Shown here in pieces: positions 8,935-20,375 of a stretch of 63,314 nt of DNA. The DNA is from Lentisphaerota bacterium (GTDB lineage Bacteria > Verrucomicrobiota > Lentisphaeria > Victivallales > Victivallaceae). The notes below the pieces were generated by a model. The model worked only from the letters and a program-made list of their open reading frames with translations, had not been told where the DNA came from and did not search any database. Location: contig SUWA01000004.1 of assembly GCA_015061695.1 (NCBI GenBank), positions 1-63,314 of the forward strand, in the 5' to 3' direction. Made by a program: the position numbers and the translations under genes. How positions within the stretch are numbered: position 1 is the first letter of the stretch; every line of letters starts with the position of its first letter.

Positions 8935-9978
8935 TTAAAGTTTGCTGTGCGCGTAACGGACAAGTTCTTCAGTTTCCTGCCAGCCGATACAGCCGTCAGT
9001 TACCGAAATATTCGGCATGGGTTTGCGCCCTTCGACCAGATCCTGATGACCTTCACAAAGATGACTTTCCAGCATCATGCCGACAATGGCATTTTCGCCG
9101 CCGGCAATTTGATCCATAATATCGTAAAAAACGTTTTTCTGCCGGTCAAAACGCTTGCCGGAGTTGGCATGACTGCAGTCAATAACGATCCGCGGAGTCA
9201 ACTTGGCTTTGCGCATGGCCACCTTGAGGAAGGCAATATGCTCGGCGCCATAGTTGGGTCCATTGCCGCCGCGCAGTACGATGTGGCCATAGGGATTGCC
9301 GGAAGTGCGGAAAACACTGACTTCACCATTTTCGTCCACCCCGATAAAACTGTGCTGGCGGCGGGCAGTATTGACCGCATCAATAGCGATCTGCATGTTG
9401 CCGTCGGTGGCATTTTTAAAACCGACCGCCATGGAAAGACCGCTGGCCAACTGCCGGTGCGGCTGCGATTCAGTGGTACGCGCGCCAATTGCAGTCCAGG
9501 CGACCGCGTCAACAATATACTGCACAAGGATCGGATCGAGCGTTTCGGTAGCGACCGGCAAACCTTTATCGACGATTTCGAGCATCAGCTGCCGGGCAAA
9601 GCGGATGCCTTTGTCAATATTGTACGATCCATTCATATCCGGGTCGTAAATCAACCCTTTCCAGCCAACGGTGGTACGGGGTTTTTCAAAATACACGCGC
9701 ATGATCAACATGAGCTTATCGTTGACTTCGGCATTGAGTTTGGCCAGTTTATCAGCATATTCCAGCGCCGACTCGCGGTCGTGAATGGAACAAGGGCCCA
9801 GAACAATGATCTTGCGCGGATCTTTGCCGTCAAGAATATCAAAAACTTCCTGACGGTGCCGGATGACTTGCGCCACCCGGTCAAGCGCCAGCGGCAATTC
9901 CGAATGGATCTCGCCGGGAGTCGGCAGTTTTGACCGGCTCAAGATGTTTACGTCCATGCTTTTTTGCAGCATTTTCAT
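8935..9978 (-). CDS. 3-deoxy-7-phosphoheptulonate synthase, class I (AroF/G/H type)
   Basis: This 347-residue enzyme condenses PEP with erythrose 4-phosphate, the first step of the shikimate pathway. Class I landmarks include LPTPGEIHSELPL, IIVLGPCSIHD, RVYFEKPRTTVGWKG, ARTTESQPHRQLASGLS and DCSHANSGK. The ATG at 9978 is chosen because GGAG lies 9 bases upstream; an in-frame TTG at 9993 lies on top of that site. It sits between a sugar isomerase gene and ahcY in one operon, and aroA is found at 18617. Which feedback amino acid it senses cannot be told from the sequence, so no aroF, aroG or aroH letter is assigned. Confidence 0.96.
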   Translation of the reverse strand: MKMLQKSMDVNILSRSKLPTPGEIHSELPLALDRVAQVIRHRQEVFDILDGKDPRKIIVLGPCSIHDRESALEYADKLAKLNAEVNDKLMLIMRVYFEKPRTTVGWKGLIYDPDMNGSYNIDKGIRFARQLMLEIVDKGLPVATETLDPILVQYIVDAVAWTAIGARTTESQPHRQLASGLSMAVGFKNATDGNMQIAIDAVNTARRQHSFIGVDENGEVSVFRTSGNPYGHIVLRGGNGPNYGAEHIAFLKVAMRKAKLTPRIVIDCSHANSGKRFDRQKNVFYDIMDQIAGGENAIVGMMLESHLCEGHQDLVEGRKPMPNISVTDGCIGWQETEELVRYAHSKL

Positions 9979-10003
9979 TTTATAAATCTCCAAAATTCAA
10001 ATA

Positions 10004-10858
10004 TCAGAACCCCAGCCACGAACGCAGGAATCTGATGTATTCCATATCGCGCTTGGCGGCGATCACACCATCGCCGGTACAGGCGTATTCAATAGCCATC
10101 ATACCGGAGGCGAGTTCATTTTTCAGTTTGCTCATCACCAGCTGGGTATCAATGTGGCCGGCATCCAGATGCGTGGGGAAGTAGTGCTTGAAATCCCGCG
10201 AACGCATCATATTTTTGAGGTGAGCATAGTAGATCTTGCCCTTGAGCAGCTCAAACACCTGGTCAATGCTTTCGCCATTGCGGTTGAGGAAAATGTTGCC
10301 GTGGTCGTAGTTGATACCGATGGCCGGACTCTTGACACACATCAGGAGCTTGGCACAGCTTTTGGCAGTATCGTGAATATAGCAGTTGTGGCTTTCCAGC
10401 GCCGCCATCATGCCGCGGGCTTCCAGCTCGCGGCCGACATTGGTCAAACCGGCACCATGACGGGCATACAAAAGATCATCGGCCATGGCACTGCCGTTTT
10501 TGTCAAAATCAAAGTATTCACACTCGGGATTGACCAGAGAATCAGTGAACATATTCAAAAGTTTGGTACCGCATTTAGCTTTGGCCCAGTCAATAAATCC
10601 GACAAACTCTTCAAATTCTTTCTTCTGCGTATCTTCATCCACGCTGGAAAAGTGCATCGGATAACCGAAGGCCAACTCCAGATCCGGGTTGCGCTGCTTG
10701 AGTTCTTCGACCATAGCCCAATAACCGGCTTTGTCCATATCATAATAGGTTTTGGCCCGCAATTCCACCCCGTCAGCACCCGACATACGGATGATCCGGA
10801 AGAGATCGTTGAATTTACCGGCGCCTTCGTAATAGTTCACATGCAGCAGAACTTTCAT
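10004..10858 (-). CDS. Sugar phosphate isomerase/epimerase-like TIM-barrel protein
   Basis: This 284-residue protein belongs to the xylose isomerase-like / AP-endonuclease-2 TIM-barrel superfamily. Visible elements include the DGVELRAKTYYD strand, ALESHNCYIHDT (metal ligand Glu), GINYDHGNIFL (Asp/His), YAHLKNM and the terminal MAIEYACTGDG. No membrane or signal segments are present, so it is cytoplasmic. It is the first gene of the operon, with RBS AAGGAG eight bases before the ATG. The sugar substrate is not identifiable. Its link with aromatic and methyl-cycle genes downstream is unusual. Confidence 0.82.
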   Translation of the reverse strand: MKVLLHVNYYEGAGKFNDLFRIIRMSGADGVELRAKTYYDMDKAGYWAMVEELKQRNPDLELAFGYPMHFSSVDEDTQKKEFEEFVGFIDWAKAKCGTKLLNMFTDSLVNPECEYFDFDKNGSAMADDLLYARHGAGLTNVGRELEARGMMAALESHNCYIHDTAKSCAKLLMCVKSPAIGINYDHGNIFLNRNGESIDQVFELLKGKIYYAHLKNMMRSRDFKHYFPTHLDAGHIDTQLVMSKLKNELASGMMAIEYACTGDGVIAAKRDMEYIRFLRSWLGF

Positions 10859-10922
10859 TTTACCTACTCCTTAACTTTTTGCATTTATAAAAAATATCTT
10901 CAGAACATTATTTACCGCCTGT

Positions 10923-10965
10923 TGTATATACACGATAATATACATTTCCGCACGGTCATTGTCAA
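10923..10965 (-). promoter_or_regulatory. Promoter with overlapping palindromic operator
   Basis: On the minus strand TTGACA (10965-10960) and TATATT (10942-10937) are separated by exactly 17 bases, a near-consensus sigma-70 promoter for the isomerase-aroF-ahcY operon. An inverted repeat TGTATAT-N8-ATATACA (10923-10944) covers the -10 box and the expected start site, as a repressor operator would. The repressor is not evident in this window. Confidence 0.7.
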
Positions 10966-10995
10966 GGCGTCCGGAGAGTTTTAACCCAATAAAAT

Positions 10996-11023
10996 TTGCT
11001 TTTTTGATTATATAGTGTATATT
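10996..11023 (+). promoter_or_regulatory. Putative promoter of the lipoprotein gene
   Basis: TTGCTT (10996-11001), a 16-base spacer and TATATT (11018-11023) point toward the gene at 11061. The -35 is weak. Confidence 0.4.
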
Positions 11024-11060
11024 AAACATGAGTTGACCATAGAATTAGCTTGAGGGGCTT

Positions 11061-11540
11061 ATGAGTTTGACTGCGTTAAAAAAGAGATTTTTTCATCCGG
11101 CCTGGGCAATACTTCCACTGCTGGTACTGGTTTTGTGCCTGTTCAGCGGCTGCCAATCCGATGATCCGCTCAAACCGACCCGTATTGATGATTTTGAATA
11201 CACCAGCGTTGTCAACAACCATCTGACCATGATGGATTTTGCCTACCACTTACAGGATTCAGGCCTTAAAGTTGTTCAGGTCCAGCCCATCCGCGCCGAC
11301 GTACTGCGCGCCACCGGCGCATGTGCCATTTTGATCGATAATGACGAAATCGGCGTTTATTATTTTAATACCGACGTAGAACAGCAGCGCAAAATACTGG
11401 CCCAATACCACGAGGACGGTTTTGCGTATATTCTCGGTTTCCGCTTCCCGGTCTTTATTTCCGGCAGTTATGTAGTTACAGGAGCGGAAAAACACCCCAA
11501 AAAGAAGGAGATCGTCAAAGCATTGCGTTCCTTTAAATGA
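11061..11540 (+). CDS. Hypothetical lipoprotein
   Basis: This is a 159-residue protein. A basic N-terminus and a hydrophobic stretch lead to a lipobox LFSGC with the acylated Cys at residue 31, so it should be a membrane-anchored periplasmic lipoprotein. The mature part (DFEYTSVVNNHLTMMDF onward) is a small alpha/beta domain that I do not recognise. The C-terminus is basic (KHPKKKEIVKALRSFK). It stands alone between a divergent operon and a gene-free stretch, so context gives no hint of function. Confidence 0.75.
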   Translation: MSLTALKKRFFHPAWAILPLLVLVLCLFSGCQSDDPLKPTRIDDFEYTSVVNNHLTMMDFAYHLQDSGLKVVQVQPIRADVLRATGACAILIDNDEIGVYYFNTDVEQQRKILAQYHEDGFAYILGFRFPVFISGSYVVTGAEKHPKKKEIVKALRSFK

Positions 11541-11954
11541 AACGCATGACTGATTTACAAAAATAATTTTTTGCGGCACGGGAATCGACAATGGAGTGCC
11601 CCGGAGAAGAGGATTTCAGTTCAGTGTTTGGTGCTTGCAGTTTGGTAAATGAGTTTCATCAAGCGGCAAGCACTGGCCACTGAAGTATGGCCGGAACTCC
11701 ATAGTCTGTTTCTTACCCGCAAATATCGTTCCCAGAAAAACCATGTGATGCTTTCCGGAATAAAAACCCCGGAGCCAGCCTGTAAATTGCAATTATTTTA
11801 TTGCTGTATTTACGGGATCCATGGTGTTTTACCATAAAAACAGCATTTCCGGACGGCCATGCAGACAGAGCATAACCTTTCTAAACCTTTGTCAGACTGA
11901 AGCGTGCCGGAAGAAAAAAAACGTTCCTCAAAATAAAGAAAGGAAGCGAGGATC
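11541..11954. other. Gene-free stretch before ppdK
   Basis: About 414 bases carry no convincing gene. A 62-codon frame at 11649 lacks a ribosome site and resembles nothing known to me. The stretch presumably contains the ppdK promoter and leader, but no clear -35/-10 pair, riboswitch or terminator was found. The ribosome site AAAGAAAGGAAGCGAGG lies just before 11955. Confidence 0.5.
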
Positions 11955-14771
<2,817 letters not shown>

Positions 14772-14800
14772 TCCACTAACGTTTACCGCATAAAAAATTC

Positions 14801-14846
14801 AAGTGCTGCGGCAAAACCTTAAAAGTTTTGCTGCAGCACTTTTTTC
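14801..14846 (+). terminator. Rho-independent terminator of ppdK
   Basis: A 17-position stem, AAGTGCTGCGGCAAAAC (14801-14817) against 14825-14841 with one mismatch, is followed by a T-run. It lies between ppdK and the convergent folK gene and may serve both. Confidence 0.85.
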
Positions 14847-14894
14847 ATCTTTCAGCCGGGAAAAATCGCTGATTTTACACCGGAAACAACTGAT

Positions 14895-15383
14895 TCAATT
14901 TTTCAGTTTCCGCAAAGCACCGGCTACACTCTGACCGGTATCGGGGAAGATCCAGTCGGGTGCGATCTGTGCCAGAGGTTCCAATACAAAACAACGCCGT
15001 TGCGCCCGCGGGTGCGGCAGCTGCAGATCTACGGTATCAAGGATCGTATCACCAAATATGATTATATCCAGATCAATGGTGCGCGATTCATGGAATCCGT
15101 GATCGGCCGGCCGCCCCAACGCTACTTCAATACCTTTCGTTATCTGCAAAAGCTCCTGCGGTGTACCGGCAAAACGTCCGATCAGCGCTGAATTGATAAA
15201 ATCCGGAGTTCCCGCCGGACAATCAACGGGTTTGGTTACAATATTGCCGGAGCGTTTTTCGATCACAAAGCCATTCTCCTGCAAGAGTTTGCAAGCCAGC
15301 AAAAAAGTTTCAGCGCCATTGCCGATATTGCTGCCCAGAGCTAACGCCACCGGCACGGCGGATGTGGTATATAAATTATTCAT
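14895..15383 (-). CDS. folK: 2-amino-4-hydroxy-6-hydroxymethyldihydropteridine pyrophosphokinase
   Basis: This 162-residue enzyme transfers pyrophosphate from ATP to the pterin in folate synthesis. Family motifs are present: ALALGSNIGNG, PDFINSALIG, HESRTIDLDIIIFG (metal-binding DxD) and LPHPRAQRRCFVLEPLAQIAPD. The ATG at 15383 (MNNLYTTSAVP) fits the family length; the open frame continues upstream, but that extension shows no homologous features. It is divergent from fmt. The ribosome site is weak. Confidence 0.92.
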   Translation of the reverse strand: MNNLYTTSAVPVALALGSNIGNGAETFLLACKLLQENGFVIEKRSGNIVTKPVDCPAGTPDFINSALIGRFAGTPQELLQITKGIEVALGRPADHGFHESRTIDLDIIIFGDTILDTVDLQLPHPRAQRRCFVLEPLAQIAPDWIFPDTGQSVAGALRKLKN

Positions 15384-15498
15384 TTGTAATATTTTCAGAT
15401 TGAAAAATTCTCTTTTTGCGTATATATTATTAAAATAACGCATTTTCCGGCCGCAGGCCAGTTTATATTGATAAAAAATTAAGGATTTTTGTTTTATT

Positions 15499-16479
15499 AT
15501 GCTTAAAGTATACATGCTTGGCTCCGGAGCGATCGCAGTACCGGTGCTGAAAAAACTGCTCGAACAATCCCGCGATGGTTTGTTTGAACTGCTGGGTATC
15601 GGCACCCAGCCCGACCGCCCCGCCGGCCGTAAACGCACGCTTATGCCCACCCCGGTAGGAGCTTTTGCGGCCGAAAACGGATTAAAAATCGATAAATTTG
15701 AATCACTCAACGATGGCGCGGCCCAAGCCAAACTCGAAAAGTTGGCACCGGACTTTCTGCTGGTCGTGAGCTACGGTCAACTGCTGAAAAAACCGCTGTT
15801 GGCACTGCCCAAATACGGCTGTGTAAATATTCACGCCTCGCTGCTGCCGCGCTACCGCGGAGCTTCGCCCATTACCCGCGCCATTGTCAACGGCGACGCC
15901 CGAACCGGGGTCTGTTTTATGGATATGGAAGTCGGGCTGGACTCCGGCAAGGTTTATTACACGCTGGAACGGAGTTTGAACAACACCGAATACGCTGATG
16001 CGCTGGAAGTGGAACTCGGCGAACTTGCCGCAGAAAAAACGCTGGAAGTGTTGGAAAATATTGCCGCCGGCAGCCTGACCGGCACGCCGCAGGATCCGGC
16101 TTTGGTAACAATGACCACCAAGCTCAAGAAGAGCGATGGAGTCATCGACTGGCAGCAGAGCGCCGTTCAAATCGAAGCCATGGTCAGAGCTTACACGCCA
16201 TGGCCGGGCGCAAGTTTTATGCTCGAACTAAACGGCGAACTCAAGAGTCTGATCATAACCCGGGCTGAAATCGTAGAAAACGATCTGCCAACATCGCCGG
16301 GAACAATCATCCGGGCGGACAAAAAGAAATTTGTGATCGCATGCGGCAGTGGAGCTTTGGAAATAGCCGAACTGATCGTACCGGGCAAAAAAGCCATGCC
16401 GGGAGCCAATTTCCTTAACGGATGCCGGGAAAATCTGGCCGGCAAAAACTTATTGCAGGTAAATCATGTTCAATCATAA
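15499..16479 (+). CDS. fmt: Methionyl-tRNA formyltransferase
   Basis: This 326-residue enzyme formylates initiator Met-tRNA using 10-formyl-tetrahydrofolate. It has an N-terminal Rossmann-type formyltransferase domain with the catalytic stretch NIHASLLPRYRGASPI and MEVGLDSGKV, and a C-terminal OB-like tRNA-binding domain from about residue 205. It is the first gene of an fmt-rng-hypothetical-aroA operon, and its 3' end overlaps rng by 14 bases. The usual partner def is not in this window. Confidence 0.96.
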   Translation: MLKVYMLGSGAIAVPVLKKLLEQSRDGLFELLGIGTQPDRPAGRKRTLMPTPVGAFAAENGLKIDKFESLNDGAAQAKLEKLAPDFLLVVSYGQLLKKPLLALPKYGCVNIHASLLPRYRGASPITRAIVNGDARTGVCFMDMEVGLDSGKVYYTLERSLNNTEYADALEVELGELAAEKTLEVLENIAAGSLTGTPQDPALVTMTTKLKKSDGVIDWQQSAVQIEAMVRAYTPWPGASFMLELNGELKSLIITRAEIVENDLPTSPGTIIRADKKKFVIACGSGALEIAELIVPGKKAMPGANFLNGCRENLAGKNLLQVNHVQS

Positions 16480-18079
16480 AATTGGCAAACAGCTGATCGT
16501 AAATTGCGAAAAACTTGAAACCAGCGTGGCACTTTTGAGCAACGGCAAGCTGGAAGAATACCTCATGGAGCGGCACAGTTCCGATCCGGTGCCGGGTAAT
16601 ATTTATCTGGGCAAGATCATCAATCTGGAACCCAAGCTGCAGGCCGCTTTTGTCGATATCGGCTGCGAAAAAAATGCCTTTCTGCATTACAGCGACATGC
16701 TCACCGGCGCGGACGAAGCGCTGGATAAGATCATCGAATCCCACCCGGTGGTACCGCCGGAAACCAAACGCAAAAAACGCGGCCGCAGCAAGACCGAAAC
16801 CTTGCTGGATACAGCCATAAAACTGCGCAAACGCAAGCTGACGGTCAACGATATACCCGAAGTTTTCAAACCGGGCATGGAACTTTTGGTGCAAGTAACC
16901 AAAGGTCCGATCGGGACTAAAGGCGCCCGGGTCACGACCGATATTGCCATTGCGGGACGCTTTCTGGTATTGATGCCCTACGCCGACCATCTGGGGCTTT
17001 CCAGCAAGATCGACGGCGATGCCGAGCGCACCCGTTTGCGCAAAGTGCTTGAATCGCTGGAGCGCCCCGAAGGCATGGGGCTGATCTGCCGCACCGTGGG
17101 CGAAGGACGCAAAAGTATTTACTTCAAGCACGATTTGGACATTCTGCTGGACTATTGGGAAAAGGTCGATGAGGCGCTGGATAAAGGTATATCGCCGGCG
17201 CTGGTCTACCGCGAGCCATCGCTGCTGGAGCGGACGATTCGGGATTTTATGACCGAAGAGATCGACGAAATAGTGGTGGATAATCTGGAAGCCTATAACT
17301 CCATTTATGCGGCGATCAAAAAATTCGGCGGCCGCAAACAGGCGGCCAAAGTCATCCGCTACAAAGCAACCGAACCGATTTTTGAGGCATTTCAGATCAA
17401 AGATCAGCTTAATCTGGTCTTTCAACGGCAGGTTCCGCTCCCGGGCGGCGGTTATATTTGCATTGACGAAACCGAAGCCCTGATCGCCATTGATGTCAAC
17501 AGCGGCCGCTCCAAAGCCGGCAGCGATCAGGCCGAGCTGATCTTCCAAACCAACTGCGCGGCGGCCGAAGAGATCGCCCGGCAACTGCGTTTACGCAACA
17601 TCGGCGGACTGGTGGTGCTGGATTTTATTGATATGAAAAGTATGCACCACCGCGATGAGCTTTATAAATTGATGAAAAAACTGACCCGGAATGACCGGGC
17701 CAAAACCCGGGTACTGCCGGTCAGCAAACTCGGGCTTATGGAAATGACCCGCCAGCGGGAACACGAAAGTATTCAGGATGCCGTATATATACCCTGCCCC
17801 TACTGCCGCGGCAGCGGGCTGGTTAAATCGCCCGAATCCATGAGTGTGGAAATCCAGCGCCGGCTGCAGGTGATATTGCGTACACGCGCCTACAAAAAAG
17901 TGCCGGTGCGCGTAACCATGCACCCGGAAGTTTTGCAGCGTTTGAAAAATGAAGATGCCAATTTGCTGGAGGCATTGGAAAGCGAGTTCAAACACGAGTT
18001 GAGTTTCCGCGGCGATGAAGCACTGCACATGGAAGAATTCCATATTTCCAATGCCGATACCGGAGTGGAATTGGTATGA
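16466..18079 (+). CDS. rng: Ribonuclease G/E family endoribonuclease
   Basis: This 537-residue protein cleaves single-stranded RNA during rRNA maturation and mRNA decay. It contains an S1 domain (about 40-150; GNIYLGKIINLEPKLQAAFVDIG, followed by a basic insert KRKKRGRSKT), the metal-binding catalytic residues in AIDVNSGRSKAG and VLDFIDM, and the zinc-link motif CPYCRGSG. It lacks the long C-terminal scaffold of RNase E, so it is RNase G-like. It overlaps fmt upstream, and the next gene starts within an ATGA overlap at its stop codon, which implies translational coupling. Confidence 0.95.
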   Translation: MFNHKIGKQLIVNCEKLETSVALLSNGKLEEYLMERHSSDPVPGNIYLGKIINLEPKLQAAFVDIGCEKNAFLHYSDMLTGADEALDKIIESHPVVPPETKRKKRGRSKTETLLDTAIKLRKRKLTVNDIPEVFKPGMELLVQVTKGPIGTKGARVTTDIAIAGRFLVLMPYADHLGLSSKIDGDAERTRLRKVLESLERPEGMGLICRTVGEGRKSIYFKHDLDILLDYWEKVDEALDKGISPALVYREPSLLERTIRDFMTEEIDEIVVDNLEAYNSIYAAIKKFGGRKQAAKVIRYKATEPIFEAFQIKDQLNLVFQRQVPLPGGGYICIDETEALIAIDVNSGRSKAGSDQAELIFQTNCAAAEEIARQLRLRNIGGLVVLDFIDMKSMHHRDELYKLMKKLTRNDRAKTRVLPVSKLGLMEMTRQREHESIQDAVYIPCPYCRGSGLVKSPESMSVEIQRRLQVILRTRAYKKVPVRVTMHPEVLQRLKNEDANLLEALESEFKHELSFRGDEALHMEEFHISNADTGVELV

Positions 18080-18615
18080 GCGAACAATCTTCCGTCCGCC
18101 AACGCAAACGCCGGATAGTGCTGCTGATTTTAAGCTGCATACTGCTGGTGTCGGGTGCGATCGGCGGGTATTTTCTGCTGTCGCAGCAGGATGAAGCCAA
18201 AATCAAAAAACATCTGGATGAGTTTGCACTGAATATCAGCAAAAGCGAGCAGGAAAACCCCGCTCGTACTTTGTTGAAACTCAAATCCGCCGCCGATGCC
18301 CTTGATTACCCCGCAACGGTGAATATTGAAGGAATGGATTTGAATTTTGACTCGCCTGAAACATTCACCTCCACGCTCGGCCGCTACCGGGCCATGTGCA
18401 AGTTTCTGCAGCTGGATTTTACCGATATGACCGTAACGCTTGACAAGTCCGGCAGAGCCGTTGCCGAAATTCAGGCGCACTGTACCGCCGAACCCAAATC
18501 ATACGGCGGCAGGATCAGCGAAGCATACGATATAAGCGCCACATTGGTCAAAAATAACAATAAGTGGAAAATCAAAACTGTCAAGGCGGTAAAAGCCTTG
18601 AACCGAGGTAAATAA
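18076..18615 (+). CDS. Membrane-anchored hypothetical protein
   Basis: This 179-residue protein has a basic cytoplasmic start (RQRKRR), one transmembrane helix at about 14-36 and a periplasmic domain of about 140 residues. The C-terminal part (ISATLVKNNNKWKIKTVKAVKA) resembles the closing strand of NTF2-like or lumazine-like folds, but I do not recognise a family. It overlaps rng by 4 bases (ATGA), and aroA follows after a 1-base gap, so it is co-transcribed and probably translationally coupled. Function unknown. Confidence 0.7.
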   Translation: MSEQSSVRQRKRRIVLLILSCILLVSGAIGGYFLLSQQDEAKIKKHLDEFALNISKSEQENPARTLLKLKSAADALDYPATVNIEGMDLNFDSPETFTSTLGRYRAMCKFLQLDFTDMTVTLDKSGRAVAEIQAHCTAEPKSYGGRISEAYDISATLVKNNNKWKIKTVKAVKALNRGK

Positions 18616-18616
18616 A

Positions 18617-19903
18617 ATGATATTGCAAGTCAACCGCTCCCGGGTTGCCGGTACTTTGGCAGTACCGGGTTCCAAATCCCATACCATCCGGGCCATTGCC
18701 GGCGCATTGCTGGCAGAAGGCACCAGTATTGTACGCGCACCGCTTTTGAGCGATGATACCGCCAGCACCCTTGCGGCCGCCGAACAAATGGGTGCGCAAG
18801 TAAAAAAATATGCCGGTCTTTGGGAGATAACCGGGGTGGCCGGTCAAGTCCGGACTCCGGCAAAAGTATTGGATATGGGCAATTCCGGTACCGGCTTGCG
18901 GATGCTGACGGCCGCGGCAGCGCTGGCCGACGGCCGGATCGAGTTTACCGGCGATGATTCTTTACGCAACCGGGGCATGAAACCGTTGCTGGATGCACTG
19001 CGGCATCTGGGAGTAAAAGTCCAGTCCGCTGCCGGCGATCACGCGCCTTTGAGCGTACAAGGTCCGATCCGAAGCGGCACAACTCAAGTCGAAGCCATGT
19101 GCAGTCAATTTTTGAGTGCATTGCTCTTTGCCGCCCCCTGTTTGAGCGGCGAAGGCATGAATATAGAAGTAACTTGCCTCTCCGAAGAGCCCTATGTGGA
19201 AATAACGTTGAACTGGTTGCGCAAGTTGGGTGCAAAGTTTACCGCGTCAAGCGATTTGATGCACTTCAGCGTACCGGGCAATCAGACTTTACAGGCATTT
19301 GACAGTATTATTCCGGCCGACTTTTCCACAGCGGCTTTTCCGCTGGGTGCCGGTATCATTGCCGGCCAAAACAGCGGCGTAACGATCAAAAATCTGGATT
19401 TTTCTGACGCACAGGGCGACAAGGCGGTCTTTGGTATGCTGGAAAGTCTGGGAGCAAAATTGCAATATAACTCCGACAGCAGTGTAACGATCCTGCCGGG
19501 AGCAAAACTGCACTCCGGCGAGCTTGATCTGGGCCAAACGCCCGATGCACTGCCGCTGCTGGCAGCAGTGGCGGCGGTTAGCAAAGGTGCGGTCATAACT
19601 CTGACCAACGCCGCGCAGGCACGCAATAAAGAAACCGACCGCATCGACTGCATGACGCGCGAATTGCGCAAGATGGGCGCCATTATCGACGAGCGGCACG
19701 ATGCCATGATCATTACCGGCACCGACTTGCACGGTGCAACGGTTGACAGTTGCAAAGATCACCGTCTGGCTATGGCTCTGGCGGTGGCCGCACTGGCGGC
19801 CGATGGCACTACCAACATACTTGATGCTGAATCGTGCGCAGTAACTTATCCGGGCTTTATCGCGGATTTCCAACAGCTGGGTGCTGATTTTTCTGCAAAG
19901 TAA
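18617..19903 (+). CDS. aroA: 3-phosphoshikimate 1-carboxyvinyltransferase (EPSP synthase)
   Basis: This 428-residue enzyme condenses shikimate 3-phosphate with PEP. Motifs seen are PGSKSHTIRA (N-terminal), MGNSGTGLRML (the LGNAGTAxRPL-type motif with class-II-like variation), GDDSLRNRGMKPLLDAL, and ARNKETDRI near the C-terminus. The length matches the family. It is last in the fmt operon, and its 3' end overlaps a convergent minus-strand gene by 47 bases with no terminator between them. Confidence 0.96.
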   Translation: MILQVNRSRVAGTLAVPGSKSHTIRAIAGALLAEGTSIVRAPLLSDDTASTLAAAEQMGAQVKKYAGLWEITGVAGQVRTPAKVLDMGNSGTGLRMLTAAAALADGRIEFTGDDSLRNRGMKPLLDALRHLGVKVQSAAGDHAPLSVQGPIRSGTTQVEAMCSQFLSALLFAAPCLSGEGMNIEVTCLSEEPYVEITLNWLRKLGAKFTASSDLMHFSVPGNQTLQAFDSIIPADFSTAAFPLGAGIIAGQNSGVTIKNLDFSDAQGDKAVFGMLESLGAKLQYNSDSSVTILPGAKLHSGELDLGQTPDALPLLAAVAAVSKGAVITLTNAAQARNKETDRIDCMTRELRKMGAIIDERHDAMIITGTDLHGATVDSCKDHRLAMALAVAALAADGTTNILDAESCAVTYPGFIADFQQLGADFSAK

Positions 19904-20375
19904 AAAATTCCGGGAACGCGGCCTCGCAGCCGCCGCCGGGCAGGATATGGACTTTGACTCTGAAACGGCAGTGTTTTTCAGGCAGGCTTCCCCGCGCCGG
20001 GATCGCCGCCATGCCGGAAATCACTGCCGTAGCGCTGTCCAGCAAATCCGGCGAACCCTTTACGGTAACAACCGCATCCGGAGCTAAAATTGCTTTGACC
20101 ATTTCCACCCCGGCAGCTTCCACTTCGCCGGCCAGACCGTAGCGCTCCACGCTTTGCTCCGGCAATGCCAGCTGAACGGTACGGCGCTGAAAATTCCTTT
20201 GCGCATCCGGCGGATCGACTTCGCTGAAAAGTTCAGAACCATTGACTTCCGGCAAAGCATTGGCAGTGCGGTTCAAAGGATCGTTCCGGTAAAGCAGATA
20301 AAACAGCGTAAATACGATCACAGCCATCAACAGCAGCAGCGCGGTCAACAGCACAATTTTAATGCGCAACTTCAT
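19857..20375 (-). CDS. Small single-pass membrane protein of the ExbB-like operon
   Basis: This 172-residue protein has a basic start (MKLRIK), one transmembrane helix at about 6-28 and a periplasmic remainder rich in charged and beta-prone segments. I do not recognise the family. RBS GGGAGG lies 5 bases before the ATG at 20375. Its start overlaps the end of the upstream coiled-coil gene by 17 bases, so it is the last gene of the operon. Its last 47 bases are antisense to the end of aroA. Confidence 0.7.
   Translation of the reverse strand: MKLRIKIVLLTALLLLMAVIVFTLFYLLYRNDPLNRTANALPEVNGSELFSEVDPPDAQRNFQRRTVQLALPEQSVERYGLAGEVEAAGVEMVKAILAPDAVVTVKGSPDLLDSATAVISGMAAIPARGSLPEKHCRFRVKVHILPGGGCEAAFPEFFTLQKNQHPAVGNPR

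Noticed and set aside
7582-9933. 783-codon plus-strand open frame across ahcY and the DAHP synthase gene
   Set aside because: It runs antisense through two certain enzyme genes and their junction, with no motif of its own.
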